The translations under genes were made by a program, and so were the position numbers. Shown piece by piece: positions 18,599 to 27,616 of a stretch of 64,000 nt of DNA. The first letter of the stretch is position 1. Every line of letters begins with the position of its first letter. The DNA lies in contig CAWHTU010000016.1 in assembly GCA_963832305.1 (NCBI GenBank), forward strand, positions 310,001 to 374,000. Reading direction: 5' to 3'. Below the pieces are notes generated by a model. That model did not search any database. It saw only the letters and a program-made list of their open reading frames with translations, and was not told where the DNA came from. This stretch comes from Roseiarcus sp963832305. GTDB taxonomy: Bacteria; Pseudomonadota; Alphaproteobacteria; Rhizobiales; Beijerinckiaceae.

Positions 18599-19013
18599 TC
18601 CAACCAACATCTTCGCCAAGATCCTACGCGGCGAGGCGCACTGCGTGAAGGTCTACGAGGACGATGTGTCGCTAGCCTTCATGGACGTGATGCCGCGCGC
18701 CGACGGCCATACTCTGGTCATTCCAAAAGTGCCGTCTCGAACCCTATTCGACATCGATCCCCAGGATCTCGCGCGTTTCATGCCGGCGGTGCAGAAGGTC
18801 GGGCGCGCGGTCATGACCGCTATGAAGGCGGAAGGACTTTCCGTGCAGCAGTTCAACGAAACGGCAGGTGGGCAGCAGGTCTTCCATCTGCACTTTCATC
18901 TCCTGCCGCGCTGGGGCGGCGTGGCGCTCAGGCCCCCGGGCGGCCCGTTCCAGAACGCCGAGGCGCTGAGGCCCCAGGCCGAAAAGATCATCGCCGCGCT
19001 GGCCGGCGGGTGA
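18582..19013 (+). CDS. HIT family hydrolase
   Basis: A 143-residue histidine-triad protein. The N-terminal NIFAKILRGEAHCVKVYEDD and the active-site triad HLHFHLLPR (HxHxH) are clear. HIT proteins hydrolyse nucleotidyl conjugates such as adenosine phosphoramidates. The start is TTG at 18582, preceded by GGGAGAA and inside the end of the GNAT-like gene; ATG codons further in would remove conserved residues. Confidence 0.92.
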   Translation: MTPTYDPTNIFAKILRGEAHCVKVYEDDVSLAFMDVMPRADGHTLVIPKVPSRTLFDIDPQDLARFMPAVQKVGRAVMTAMKAEGLSVQQFNETAGGQQVFHLHFHLLPRWGGVALRPPGGPFQNAEALRPQAEKIIAALAGG

Positions 19014-19071
19014 ACAATCGCGGCCCGCCTGTCGCTCGGCAATTCCTCGGACGCCGACAATTTTGACCCAT

Positions 19072-19761
19072 ATGCATTACTTTCCAATCGGAGTGGGCGT
19101 CGCGAGCCTGTTCGGCGCGATTCTGCTTGCTCTCCTCTTCCTGCTGCAGGTCGGCCTCTTGAGCCGCGCCTATTCGGCGCTCGGCCTTCACCCCTTGGTC
19201 GGGACTCTGGTCCTGTTCGGCTCGCTTCTCGGTTCGTACGTCAATCTCCCGCTTTTGCGCCTGCCGGAGGAGCGGGTCGTCTCGCGGGAGGTGGTGGAGA
19301 TCTTCGGCGTCCCGTTTCTAGCTCCGGTCGCCGTGGACTGGCCGGGCACGATTCTCGCGATCAATGTCGGCGGCGCGGTGATCCCGATCCTGCTGTCGTT
19401 CTATCTCCTCATGCGCTACCGTCTCTGGGGCTCAGGCGCGCTGGCGACCGCGATCGTCGCCTTCGTGGTTCATCGGCTGGCGACGCCGGTTCCCGGGGTA
19501 GGCATTTCGGTGCCGACTTTCGCCCCGCCCCTGCTGGCGGCTGTCGTGGCGCTGGCGCTGTCCTGGCGATTCGCCGCGCCGCTCGCCTATATCGGCGGCA
19601 GCCTCGGCGTCCTGATCGGCGCCGATCTGCTCAACCTCGGGCTGCTGCGCGGGCTGGGCGCTCCCGTCGCGTCGATCGGGGGCGCCGGGACTTTTGACGG
19701 CATCTTCTTGACTGGCGTCATTGCGGTGCTTTTAGCGAGTCTCCTAACGATTCGAAGATGA
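19072..19761 (+). CDS. DUF1614 family membrane protein
   Basis: A 229-residue integral membrane protein with about seven helices. The FPIGVGVASLFGAILLAL start, GSLLGSYVNLPLLRLP and the late GADLLNLGLLRGLGAPVASIGGAGTFDGIFLTG segment match DUF1614. Its function is unknown. The ATG at 19072 begins MHYFPI; a TTG three codons upstream is possible. Confidence 0.85.
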   Translation: MHYFPIGVGVASLFGAILLALLFLLQVGLLSRAYSALGLHPLVGTLVLFGSLLGSYVNLPLLRLPEERVVSREVVEIFGVPFLAPVAVDWPGTILAINVGGAVIPILLSFYLLMRYRLWGSGALATAIVAFVVHRLATPVPGVGISVPTFAPPLLAAVVALALSWRFAAPLAYIGGSLGVLIGADLLNLGLLRGLGAPVASIGGAGTFDGIFLTGVIAVLLASLLTIRR

Positions 19762-19788
19762 TGATGGTTAACAGGTGGTTGCCAAATC

Positions 19789-19806
19789 TGTGGCGATTCT
19801 GCCACA
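19789..19806. promoter_or_regulatory. Inverted repeat upstream of the porin gene
   Basis: TGTGGCGATTCTGCCACA is a perfect 6-base inverted repeat around a 6-base spacer. It lies 131-148 bases before the porin start. It could be an operator or a weak hairpin; no T-run follows, so a terminator is unlikely. Confidence 0.4.
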
Positions 19807-19936
19807 TCTCCCAGCAAATTCAGCCAGTTCAATAGGCTTGGGTGGACAGCGCTCGAATCGGACCATATAGTCTCGGCATCGTTATTAGCGGCGGGGCGCG
19901 GGCATAGAGCGTCGCGTATCAAAACGGAGACAGCAG

Positions 19937-20761
19937 ATGATCAAGACTTGGTTCAAAGGGGTCGCGATCGCGGCGCTGACGGCCGCAGGGGCAGTTGCTG
20001 CGCAGGCTGCCGATCTTCCGACCAGGAAAGAGGCGCCGGCGCCGATCTTCGTGCCGCCGCCCTTCACCTGGACCGGGTTCTACATCGGTCTTAACGCCGG
20101 CGGCATCTTCAGCAGCGGCAGCAAGAACGCGACGCTTATCGCTCCGGACGCGGCACTTTGGCTGTCGAACTATTTCCCGGGCGGGCTCGGCAGCGGCAAG
20201 ACCGGATTCATCGGCGGCGGCCAGGCCGGCTACAACTGGCAGACCGGCGCGTTCGTGCTCGGCATCGTAACCGACTTCGACGGAACGAGCCTGAGCAGCT
20301 CGAGGAATTTCAGCAGCGCTCCCTTCACGGGGGCCGGGTACCTTGACGGCGACACCTTGAATGTGAACTCCAAGGCGAGCCTGGACTGGCTGGGAACGAC
20401 GCGGGCAAAGCTCGGCTTCGTCGTGACCCCTGACAATCGCCTGATGGTCTACGCAACGGGCGGCGTCGCCTACGGCGGCGGAAGCTCGCACTTCAACGTC
20501 TACGACTCCGTCACTAACTCATACTGGAGCGGAAGCCCGAGCTCCACGCGCGTGGGCTGGACGGTCGGCGGGGGCGTCGAATACGCCTTCACCAACAACT
20601 GGACGGTCGGCGGCGAATATCTCTACGCCAACTTGGGCAGCAGGTCGATTACGACGGTCGCAAACCCCGCAGCCGCGACCTTCTTTCCAAACGTCTATGC
20701 GACAGCGAAGTTCAGCTACAACGCGTCGATCTTCCGCGCTATCGTGAACTACAAGTTCTGA
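19937..20761 (+). CDS. Outer membrane beta-barrel protein (Omp25/RopB/Omp31-like)
   Basis: A 274-residue outer membrane protein. The signal peptide ends AGAVAAQAADLP, and the mature N-terminus (APAPIFVPPPFTWTGFYIGLNAG) is the standard start of the alphaproteobacterial Omp25/Omp31 family. Alternating beta-strand patterns follow (GWTVGGGVEYAFTNNWTVGGEYLYANLG). The protein ends NYKF with the C-terminal Phe needed for barrel assembly. GGAG lies 11 bases before the ATG and a strong terminator follows the gene, so it is monocistronic. Confidence 0.93.
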   Translation: MIKTWFKGVAIAALTAAGAVAAQAADLPTRKEAPAPIFVPPPFTWTGFYIGLNAGGIFSSGSKNATLIAPDAALWLSNYFPGGLGSGKTGFIGGGQAGYNWQTGAFVLGIVTDFDGTSLSSSRNFSSAPFTGAGYLDGDTLNVNSKASLDWLGTTRAKLGFVVTPDNRLMVYATGGVAYGGGSSHFNVYDSVTNSYWSGSPSSTRVGWTVGGGVEYAFTNNWTVGGEYLYANLGSRSITTVANPAAATFFPNVYATAKFSYNASIFRAIVNYKF

Positions 20762-20791
20762 GCGCTTAGCGCTCCGATCTGGACTAAGTTT

Positions 20792-20829
20792 GGCCGGAGG
20801 AAAGGCGACTTTCCTCCGGCCCTTTTTTT
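20792..20829 (+). terminator. Rho-independent terminator of the porin gene
   Basis: A 12-base perfect stem (GGCCGGAGGAAA paired with TTTCCTCCGGCC, loop of six) is followed by a T-run. It lies 30 bases past the porin stop. Confidence 0.92.
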
Positions 20830-20961
20830 GCCCTGCGCGCCACCATGAACAAATCGCGAGTTGCCGGCCGGCGCGCCGCTGATGAACGGGCCGTACATTC
20901 ACGCGGTCAGTCGACATCAAGCCGTCGCGAGAGCCACCGGCGCTTCCGTCGCTTAGGCGCG

Positions 20962-21069
20962 GGCAACGCTCTTTGGAGCGCGTTGCCTTCGGAACGCCCG
21001 TCCTTCGACGGGCTATGGCGACGAAGCAATCCAGAACAAAGGACGCTCGACGATCCCTGGATTGCTTCG
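20962..21069. repeat. Three-hairpin intergenic repeat element
   Basis: Three consecutive perfect hairpins lie between the porin terminator and clpA. The first pairs GGCAACGC (20962-20969) with 20980-20987. The second pairs GCCCGTC (20996-21002) with 21007-21013. The third pairs 13 bases (CGAAGCAATCCAG, 21022-21034) with 21057-21069. The last arm resembles the palindromic intergenic repeats common in Bradyrhizobium and relatives. It is convergent-side DNA with no gene. Confidence 0.7.
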
Positions 21070-21087
21070 CTTCGCTCGCATTGAGGT

Positions 21088-23511
21088 CTACGGCTCCTCG
21101 GGGGCGGGCTCCTTGCCGGCGGGCCCGGAGTCGGCGGGCTCCACGCGCTTGCGCGAACGGCGCGCGCCGGCGGCGACGATAAGGTCGCGCTCGAGTCGAG
21201 GTTGGGCAGGCCCCTCCGGGTAGACGAAGCTCAGCTTCTTTCCGCCCGTCTCGTCGGCCGTGACCACTACCTTGACGACACCACCGCTCTTCAATCGTCC
21301 GAACAGCACTTCGTCGGCAAGCGGCGTCTTGATCTGGGTCTGGATCACCCGCGCCATCGGGCGGGCGCCCATCGCCTCGTCATAGCCGTTCTTGACCAGC
21401 CACTCCCGCGCTTCGTCGGTCAGCTCGATGGTGACGTTGCGGTCGCTCAGCTGAGCCTCGAGCTGGAGGATGAACTTGTCCACGACACGCGCGATGACCG
21501 ACTCCGGCAGGCGCCCGAACGGCACGATCGCGTCGAGGCGGTTGCGGAACTCTGGCGCGAACAGCCGGTCGATCGCCTCGCGGTCGTCGCCCTCGCGCTT
21601 CGACTTGTGGAAGCCGAAGGCGGCGCTGGCGAGGTCCCGCGCGCCCGCGTTGGTGGTCATGATCAGGATCACATTGCGGAAGTCGATGGCCTTGCCGGAG
21701 TGGTCGGTCAATTTGCCGTGGTCCATGATCTGCAGAAGGATGTTGAAGAGATCCGGATGCGCCTTCTCGATCTCGTCCAGAAGCAGAACCGAGTGGGGGT
21801 GCTGGTCGATCGCGTCGGTCAGGAGGCCGCCCTGGTCGAAGCCGACATAGCCGGGCGGCGCGCCGATCAGGCGCGAAACCGTATGCCGCTCCATATATTC
21901 CGACATGTCGAATCGAATCAGTTCCAGACCGAGACTAAGCGCGAGCTGGCGCGCGGCCTCGGTCTTGCCGACGCCCGTCGGGCCGGAGAACAGGTAGCAG
22001 CCGATCGGCTTCTCCTGGTCGCGCAAGCCGGCGCGGGCGAGCTTGATCGCCGAGGCCAGCGCCGCGACCGCTTCGTCCTGGCCGTAGACGGCGCGCTTCA
22101 GGGTCTCCTCGAGGTGCTGGAGCACTTCGGTGTCGTCCTTCGACACCGACTTCGGCGGAATGCGCGCCATGGACGCGACGGTCGCCTCGATTTCCTTGAC
22201 GCCTATCGTCTTCTTGCGCTTGGGCTCAGGCACCAGCATCTGCGACGCGCCGGTCTCGTCGATCACATCGATCGCCTTGTCGGGCAGCTTGCGGTCGTGA
22301 ATGTAACGCGATGAGAGCTCGACCGCGGCCTTCACCGCTTCGCCGGTGTAGCGCAGCTTATGGAATTCCTCGAAATACGGCTTGAGGCCCTTGAGGATCT
22401 CGATCGCGTCGGCGACGCTCGGCTCCTTGACGTCGATCTTCTGGAACCGGCGGACGAGCGCCCGATCCTTCTCGAAGTACTGCCGGTATTCTTTGTAAGT
22501 CGTTGAACCAATGCAGCGAAGCGTTCCCTGCGCGAGCGCAGGCTTGAGCAGGTTGGACGCGTCCATGGCGCCGCCCGAGGTGGCGCCGGCGCCGATGACG
22601 GTGTGGATTTCGTCGATGAAGAGAATCGCATCCTTGTGCTGCTCGATCTCCTTCATCACCTGCTTCAGGCGCTCCTCGAAGTCGCCACGATAGCGGGTGC
22701 CGGCGAGAAGCGCGCCCATGTCGAGCGCGAACACGGTCGATTCGGCCAGCACCTCGGGCACGTCCGAGTTGACGATCTTGCGCGCGAGGCCCTCGGCGAT
22801 CGCCGTCTTGCCGACCCCGGGGTCGCCGACCAGGAGCGGATTGTTCTTCTGCCGGCGACACAGCACCTGGATCGTGCGCTGAACCTCCGCCTCGCGGCCA
22901 ATGAGCGGGTCGATGCGCCCCTCTCGCGCCTTCCGATTGAGGTTGACGCAATATGCTTCCAAGGCGCCTTCCTTTTTCTTTGGATCGGAGTTGTCCTTCG
23001 ACTCTTTAGAGTCACGCGATTCGTGATCTTCATCGGTCCCGCGCGGCAAGCGGGAGGGATCGGCGTGGCCCGGACGCTTGGCGATTCCATGACTGATGTA
23101 GTTGACCGCATCGTAGCGGGTCATATCCTGCTCTTGCAGGAAATATGCCGCGTGCGTCTCGCGCTCGGCGAAGATCGCGACCAGCACGTTGGCGCCGGTC
23201 ACCTCCTCGCGGCCCGACGACTGGACGTGGAACGCCGCCCGCTGCACCACGCGCTGGAACCCGTTCGTCGCCTTGGCCTCCTCCTGGCTGTCAACGACAA
23301 GGTTCTCAAGCTCGGTATCGAGGTAATGCACGACGGTCTTGCGCAGCCCGTCGAGATCGACCCCGCAGGCGCGCAGCACCGCCGCCGCGTCGACGTCGTC
23401 CAACAGCGCCAGCAGCAGATGCTCTAGCGTCGCATATTCGTGACGGCGCTCGTTGGCGAGCGAGAGCGCCCGACGGAGGGTCTTTTCGAGCGCGCGGGAG
23501 AAAATCGGCAT
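21088..23511 (-). CDS. clpA: ATP-dependent Clp protease ATP-binding subunit ClpA
   Basis: An 807-residue AAA+ unfoldase. It has the N-terminal double Clp-N repeat (FSRALEKTLRRALSLANERRHEYATLEHLLLALL), Walker A GDPGVGKT in AAA module 1, Walker A GPTGVGKT in module 2, and the sensor/arginine-finger regions. The linker is charged (DEDHESRDSKESKDNSDPKKKEG). It feeds substrates to ClpP. The ATG at 23511 lies 10 bases after the clpS stop, so clpS-clpA form an operon. clpP itself is not in the window. Confidence 0.97.
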   Translation of the reverse strand: MPIFSRALEKTLRRALSLANERRHEYATLEHLLLALLDDVDAAAVLRACGVDLDGLRKTVVHYLDTELENLVVDSQEEAKATNGFQRVVQRAAFHVQSSGREEVTGANVLVAIFAERETHAAYFLQEQDMTRYDAVNYISHGIAKRPGHADPSRLPRGTDEDHESRDSKESKDNSDPKKKEGALEAYCVNLNRKAREGRIDPLIGREAEVQRTIQVLCRRQKNNPLLVGDPGVGKTAIAEGLARKIVNSDVPEVLAESTVFALDMGALLAGTRYRGDFEERLKQVMKEIEQHKDAILFIDEIHTVIGAGATSGGAMDASNLLKPALAQGTLRCIGSTTYKEYRQYFEKDRALVRRFQKIDVKEPSVADAIEILKGLKPYFEEFHKLRYTGEAVKAAVELSSRYIHDRKLPDKAIDVIDETGASQMLVPEPKRKKTIGVKEIEATVASMARIPPKSVSKDDTEVLQHLEETLKRAVYGQDEAVAALASAIKLARAGLRDQEKPIGCYLFSGPTGVGKTEAARQLALSLGLELIRFDMSEYMERHTVSRLIGAPPGYVGFDQGGLLTDAIDQHPHSVLLLDEIEKAHPDLFNILLQIMDHGKLTDHSGKAIDFRNVILIMTTNAGARDLASAAFGFHKSKREGDDREAIDRLFAPEFRNRLDAIVPFGRLPESVIARVVDKFILQLEAQLSDRNVTIELTDEAREWLVKNGYDEAMGARPMARVIQTQIKTPLADEVLFGRLKSGGVVKVVVTADETGGKKLSFVYPEGPAQPRLERDLIVAAGARRSRKRVEPADSGPAGKEPAPEEP

Positions 23512-23521
23512 CGGGCGCCTT

Positions 23522-23857
23522 TCACTTCTTTTCCATGATGCATTGAAGGGGGTGCTGATTCTTGCGCGCGTGATCCATCACCTGCGACACCTTGGTTTCC
23601 GCGATCTCATAGGTGTAGACGCCGCACTCACCGACGCCGGTATGGTGCACCTGGAGCATGATCTGCGTCGCCTCCTGGGCGTCCTTGTTGAAGAACGCCT
23701 GCAGAATTGAAATCACGAATTCCATCGGCGTGTAGTCGTCATTGAGCAACAGCACGCGATACATATTCGGGCGCTTGGTCTGCGTCCGCGTGCGCGTGAT
23801 GACCGCCGCGCCGGCGCCCGGCGTTTCTCCCCCTCTCTTCGTTTCGCGCGAGGCCAT
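23522..23857 (-). CDS. clpS: ATP-dependent Clp protease adaptor ClpS
   Basis: A 111-residue adaptor. The N-end-rule binding region is clear: MYRVLLLNDDYTPMEFVI, and AQEATQIMLQVHHTGVGECGVYTYEIAETK follows. It delivers proteins with bulky hydrophobic N-termini to ClpA. The ATG at 23857 (MASRETKRGG) fits the usual length; the open frame runs about 60 residues further upstream. A second ClpS lies at 61392-61697. Confidence 0.95.
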   Translation of the reverse strand: MASRETKRGGETPGAGAAVITRTRTQTKRPNMYRVLLLNDDYTPMEFVISILQAFFNKDAQEATQIMLQVHHTGVGECGVYTYEIAETKVSQVMDHARKNQHPLQCIMEKK

Positions 23858-24322
23858 CAGCCGCGCCGGAGTTTGCGTCGAGGCCGCGCCGAAGCCCGGA
23901 TAGAGCCAGCGCGCCAGCCGAGCCATCCCCGCTCGCAGCCGAACAACCAACGGATTTGAAGCGGCAGCCACGGATAGACCCCGATTGATGCCGGTTGGCC
24001 CTGAACGCACATCGTTACGCACACGAAACTCAAGCAACTCAATCTATGCACGACGCGCCGCCGGCGCTAGATGTCGTCGCCGAATGGCAGCATTGCCAAT
24101 TTGTCCGTTACGCGCAAGGCCCTCGACGCGTCGAAGCGCGAGAGGGTGCATGCGCGCTCTTCGAGGTCTCCATCTCGCGCGGATTTGCAGGGTTTGCCCG
24201 GAAACGCCACGGGAGGGAGAATCGTTCACAAACGATGAAAATAAAAAAGCCGGCGCTTGGAACGCGCCGGCGTCGGCTATAGGCGATTTATCGTCCCGCC
24301 GCGCGGGCGAGACGATCGCGGA
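23858..24322. other. Intergenic region between clpS and the phasin gene
   Basis: This 465-base stretch contains no supported gene. It holds the phasin terminator at 24243-24271 and should contain the clpS-clpA promoter between about 23860 and 24240. Short open frames here show only Arg-rich, non-conserved translations. Confidence 0.5.
24243..24271 (-). terminator. Rho-independent terminator of the phasin gene
   Basis: Read on the minus strand, an 8-base perfect stem (GCCGGCGC paired with GCGCCGGC, loop of seven) is followed by six T residues. It lies about 50 bases beyond the phasin stop. Confidence 0.88.
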
Positions 24323-24665
24323 TTACTTCTGGATGCTCGCGTAGGCCGTGGTGACCGGCTTCAGCGCGTCGGTAGCGACCCGGGTGTAGAGTTCCGAAAC
24401 CTTGGTCGCCTGGGCGACAAAGCCCTCGTAGGTCTGCTTGGCGAATTCGGTCTGAATCTGGACCGCCGATTCGACGCTGCGCGCGCCGAGAAGCTTCTCG
24501 AACATCGCGGTGCCGGCGGCGAAGGCCTTCTTCGAATAGTCGGTCGAACTCGGTGGCGATATCCTGCAATCCCTTCGACAGCGTGGTCGATGCGGCGGTG
24601 AAAGCCTCAAGCTGGTCCTTGGAGAACTTCTGGAATTCGTCGAATGTCGGGGTGGTGGCGGTCAT
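24323..24665 (-). pseudogene. Phasin family protein, frameshifted
   Basis: The N-terminal part reads MTATTPTFDEFQKFSKDQL and EAFTAASTTLSKGLQDIATEF. After one extra base near 24545 it continues in the next frame as DYSKKAFAAGTAMFEKLLGA, then QIQTEFAKQTYEGFVAQATK, and ends YASIQK. Joined, this is a normal ~113-residue phasin that coats polyhydroxyalkanoate granules. GAGGAG precedes the ATG at 24665, a terminator follows the gene, and a palindrome lies upstream. All other signals are intact, so a sequencing error is a real possibility. Confidence 0.85.
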
Positions 24666-24734
24666 GGCTGCTCCTCTCTCGTTGGTTTCGCCCCGAAGGT
24701 GAATTATGGGAGCGAACTCTCGATGACCCCAATA

Positions 24735-24747
24735 TGTGCAGTGCACA
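24735..24747. promoter_or_regulatory. Palindrome upstream of the phasin gene, possible PhaR site
   Basis: TGTGCAGTGCACA is a perfect 13-base palindrome around a central G, 70-82 bases before the phasin start. TGC-rich palindromes of this kind are bound by the PHA regulator PhaR in other alphaproteobacteria. Assignment here is inference. Confidence 0.45.
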
Positions 24748-24963
24748 ATAAAAGTCAAGGCGATTTTTTGCGATGCAGCATTTTGGCGCTTACGCCCCTC
24801 CTGAGCCGGGCAATAGCCACACCTAGATCTGAAAGTTTGATAATTTATAATGAATTGCAAGAGCGAGCTTGACTAGAGATTTAGCCGGGAAGGATCGCCC
24901 ACGAGGACGCCAGCCGCGATTCCAACGACTTGCCGACGATCCCATCGCGCCCACGCCGTCTCG

Positions 24964-24979
24964 TTAACCGCAGCGTAAC
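24964..24979. promoter_or_regulatory. Near-consensus CtrA half-site pair
   Basis: TTAA-N7-GTAAC differs by one base from the CtrA consensus TTAA-N7-TTAAC. It lies 93-108 bases upstream of the D,D-carboxypeptidase gene. One mismatch makes chance occurrence possible. Confidence 0.25.
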
Positions 24980-25071
24980 CGCGCCGACATATCGTTCACG
25001 ACCGTGTGAGTTGCGCAACGGTGTGACCGGCTTGGCCTCAGCCGTTGAGTGAAGTCGAATAGGGCGCGTTC

Positions 25072-26763
25072 ATGGCGTTGCGTAGCGGTTGCTCTCCAAT
25101 AGGCCGGCTTGCTCGTCTGGCGACGGCGGCCCTGATTTCAGCCTCGGCCCTTCTCGTCGCTGGCGCGCCCGCTGAGGCGCATCGCTATCGGCACTATTAC
25201 CGCTATCACCCGCCCGTCGCGCGAGCCGCGCATGGGGCCCGTTACGCGCATTACCCGCGCTATGCGCATCGCGGGCGGGTCCATCCGGTCCGCCTGGCGG
25301 CAACTGCGGTTCCCGGTTCGCCGGCCTTTTCGGCGATCGTCGTCGACGCGAACAGCGGCCAGACGCTCTACTCGGCGGACGAAAACGGCCTGCGCCATCC
25401 GGCCTCCATCACCAAGGTGATGACGCTCTACCTGTTGTTCGAGAAGCTCGACCAAGGCGCGATGACGCTTCGCACCGAGATCCCGATCTCCGAGCACGCC
25501 GCCGCGCAGGAGCCCTCGAAGCTCGGCCTCAGACCCGGCGAAACGATCAGCGTCGAGGATGCGATCAAGGCCGTCGTGACCCGTTCGGCGAACGACGTGG
25601 CGGTCGCGATCTCCGAGGCGGTCGGCCAGACGGAAGGCAATTTCGCCGACATGATGACCCGCAAGGCCCGCGAGCTCGGGATGTCGAGCACGCTTTATCG
25701 CAATGCGTCCGGGCTCCCCAACGACGAGCAGGTGACCACGGCGCATGACCTCACCATCCTCGGGCGCGCGCTCGAGGAGCGGTTTCCGCGCTACTTCCAT
25801 TATTTTTCGACGGCTGAGTTCGACTACGACGGCGAGGTCATCGGCAATCACAACCATCTGCTTGGCCGCGTCGACGGCGTCGACGGAATCAAGACCGGCT
25901 ACACGAGGGCGTCCGGCTTCAATCTCCTGACATCGGTCCATCGCGACGGCCGCTCGCTGATCGCCGTCGTCATGGGCGGCCGCAGCGCCGCAGGGCGCGA
26001 CCGAATCATGATGAACCTGATCGCCGACCATCTCGCCGAGGCTTCAACCGCGCGCACCGCGACCGCGCGCACGGCGACCGCGATCGCCGACGCTGCGCCC
26101 GACGCCAGCGCCCCGGTCCGCGAACAGTCGCCGGCCCTCGCCCGCGCGCCGAGCGCGCCTCAGCCCGTCGCCGAGCGGAACCCCGAATCGCCGACCGGGG
26201 AAGGCGACAACGCCGACGGAGACGACGAAGCCCCGGGCCCGCGTGCGACGGCGGCCGAGGGGACCATGGCGTACGCGCCCGCGCCCCAGCGCGCCGCCGC
26301 CCATTCCGGCCTGGCCAAACGACCCGACGTCGCCGCGGCGTCGACAAAGAGGGCTTCCGACCGGCTGGCTCTGGCGAGCGCGCTGGTCCTGCCGCCCGAA
26401 CGGACGAAAGGCCCCGAGGTTGACGGCAACCGCCAGCCTTTGCGGTCCGCGCAGACGACCGTCGCGCGGTCTCAGCCCAAGGCGCCGGACCCGGGCGAGG
26501 ATCGCGGCCGCGACGCCCCCGGAGGCTGGATGATCCAGATCGGCGCGACCGACGACCTCGCCAAAGCGAACGCGCTCTTGACCCGCGCCCGCGAACGCAA
26601 TGGCTCGACCCTCGCCGCGGCAAAGCCGGTCACCGAGACCGTGCGCATGGGTGACGGCAAGGTTTACCGGGCGCGATTCGCGATGCTCAATTCGGCGTCC
26701 GCCGAATCCGCCTGCCGCTCCCTCAAACGCAATGGATTTGCCTGCTTCCCCGCCCGCGACTGA
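25072..26763 (+). CDS. D-alanyl-D-alanine carboxypeptidase with SPOR domain
   Basis: A 563-residue penicillin-binding protein of the DacA/PBP5 group. A signal peptide (LATAALISASALLVAGAPAEA) is followed by a His/Tyr-rich stretch. The active-site motifs are SITK (Ser near residue 112), SAN near 173 and KTG near 272. A long Ala/Pro-rich linker leads to a C-terminal SPOR domain (GGWMIQIGATDDLAKANALL), which binds denuded septal peptidoglycan. The PBP5 C-terminal membrane anchor is replaced by this module. It should trim the terminal D-Ala of peptidoglycan stem peptides in the periplasm, possibly at the division site. Confidence 0.93.
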   Translation: MALRSGCSPIGRLARLATAALISASALLVAGAPAEAHRYRHYYRYHPPVARAAHGARYAHYPRYAHRGRVHPVRLAATAVPGSPAFSAIVVDANSGQTLYSADENGLRHPASITKVMTLYLLFEKLDQGAMTLRTEIPISEHAAAQEPSKLGLRPGETISVEDAIKAVVTRSANDVAVAISEAVGQTEGNFADMMTRKARELGMSSTLYRNASGLPNDEQVTTAHDLTILGRALEERFPRYFHYFSTAEFDYDGEVIGNHNHLLGRVDGVDGIKTGYTRASGFNLLTSVHRDGRSLIAVVMGGRSAAGRDRIMMNLIADHLAEASTARTATARTATAIADAAPDASAPVREQSPALARAPSAPQPVAERNPESPTGEGDNADGDDEAPGPRATAAEGTMAYAPAPQRAAAHSGLAKRPDVAAASTKRASDRLALASALVLPPERTKGPEVDGNRQPLRSAQTTVARSQPKAPDPGEDRGRDAPGGWMIQIGATDDLAKANALLTRARERNGSTLAAAKPVTETVRMGDGKVYRARFAMLNSASAESACRSLKRNGFACFPARD

Positions 26764-26800
26764 CGTCCTTCGAAACCGCCCGCCCTCTCAGGAGCCCTGT

Positions 26801-27514
26801 CTAGCCGTGTCGCTGCAACAGAACGTCCTTGGCCTGATTGACCCTCGCGGCAAGCGCGGTCGAGCCGCCATGATCTGGATGAAACTTTTTCATCAAGGTT
26901 CGATGGGCGCGGATGATGTCGGCCGCGCCCGCGCCCTCGGCGAGACCCAGGACTTCGAGCGCCTCCTTGCGCGACATCGCGCCGGCGCCGCCCTTCCCCC
27001 GCCCCTGAGACTCACCCTGGTCTGTGTCACGCCAGCCGGGGAACCGGCGGTCGAGATACGCCTCTAGGAGGTTCAGGCCCTCCGGATCGTCGCGGGCCAA
27101 CTCCTGCCGAAGAATGAGCAGCTCCGGCCGAGATAGCGTTTCCAGCACCCTGCCCGCGTAAGACCCGCCGAGCACCGAGCCGGCGATCGCGCCGGTGTCG
27201 AGATCGAGCCGCATCTCGATCATCGCCGAGCGCGCGGAGGAGGCGCGTCCCGGGCGGGCGCCGAGGCCGGCGTCACGAAATGGGGACGAGCCCGCCCCGG
27301 TCGTTCGCCAGCCGGCGAAGCTCGCCACCATGCCGGCGACCGCAGCCGCAAGGCTGACGCGGCCGCGCAGGAGGAGGAGAAGCGCGCCGATCATGCCGAT
27401 CACGCCCCCGCCATGGCGCACGAGCCGCGCCGCGGCGGCCGCGTCCATGCGCGCGAATTGCTTGATCGCCGAGAGCAAAAGAAACAGCAAGATCAAGCCG
27501 ATGACGAAGTTCAT
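26801..27514 (-). CDS. Membrane-anchored DnaJ-domain protein
   Basis: A 237-residue protein. One N-terminal membrane helix (FVIGLILLFLLLSAI) and a second hydrophobic segment (GVIGMIGALLLLLRGRVSLAAAVAG) precede a soluble region. A C-terminal J domain follows, with KEALEVLGL, AHRTLMKKFHPDHGG and the essential HPD motif. This is the DjlA-like arrangement seen in alphaproteobacteria, where the J domain recruits DnaK to the membrane. The ATG at 27514 removes a non-conserved leader. Its 3' end is convergent with the carboxypeptidase gene. Confidence 0.85.
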   Translation of the reverse strand: MNFVIGLILLFLLLSAIKQFARMDAAAAARLVRHGGGVIGMIGALLLLLRGRVSLAAAVAGMVASFAGWRTTGAGSSPFRDAGLGARPGRASSARSAMIEMRLDLDTGAIAGSVLGGSYAGRVLETLSRPELLILRQELARDDPEGLNLLEAYLDRRFPGWRDTDQGESQGRGKGGAGAMSRKEALEVLGLAEGAGAADIIRAHRTLMKKFHPDHGGSTALAARVNQAKDVLLQRHG

Positions 27515-27616
27515 CGCAGTAACGCTTTCAGTTTCAACGGGAGCTTCCGCGGTCGGCGGCCCTGGGAATCTCGCTCTCCTCAGGGGCAAGACTACGCCAA
27601 CTTCACTCGGCCCGCA

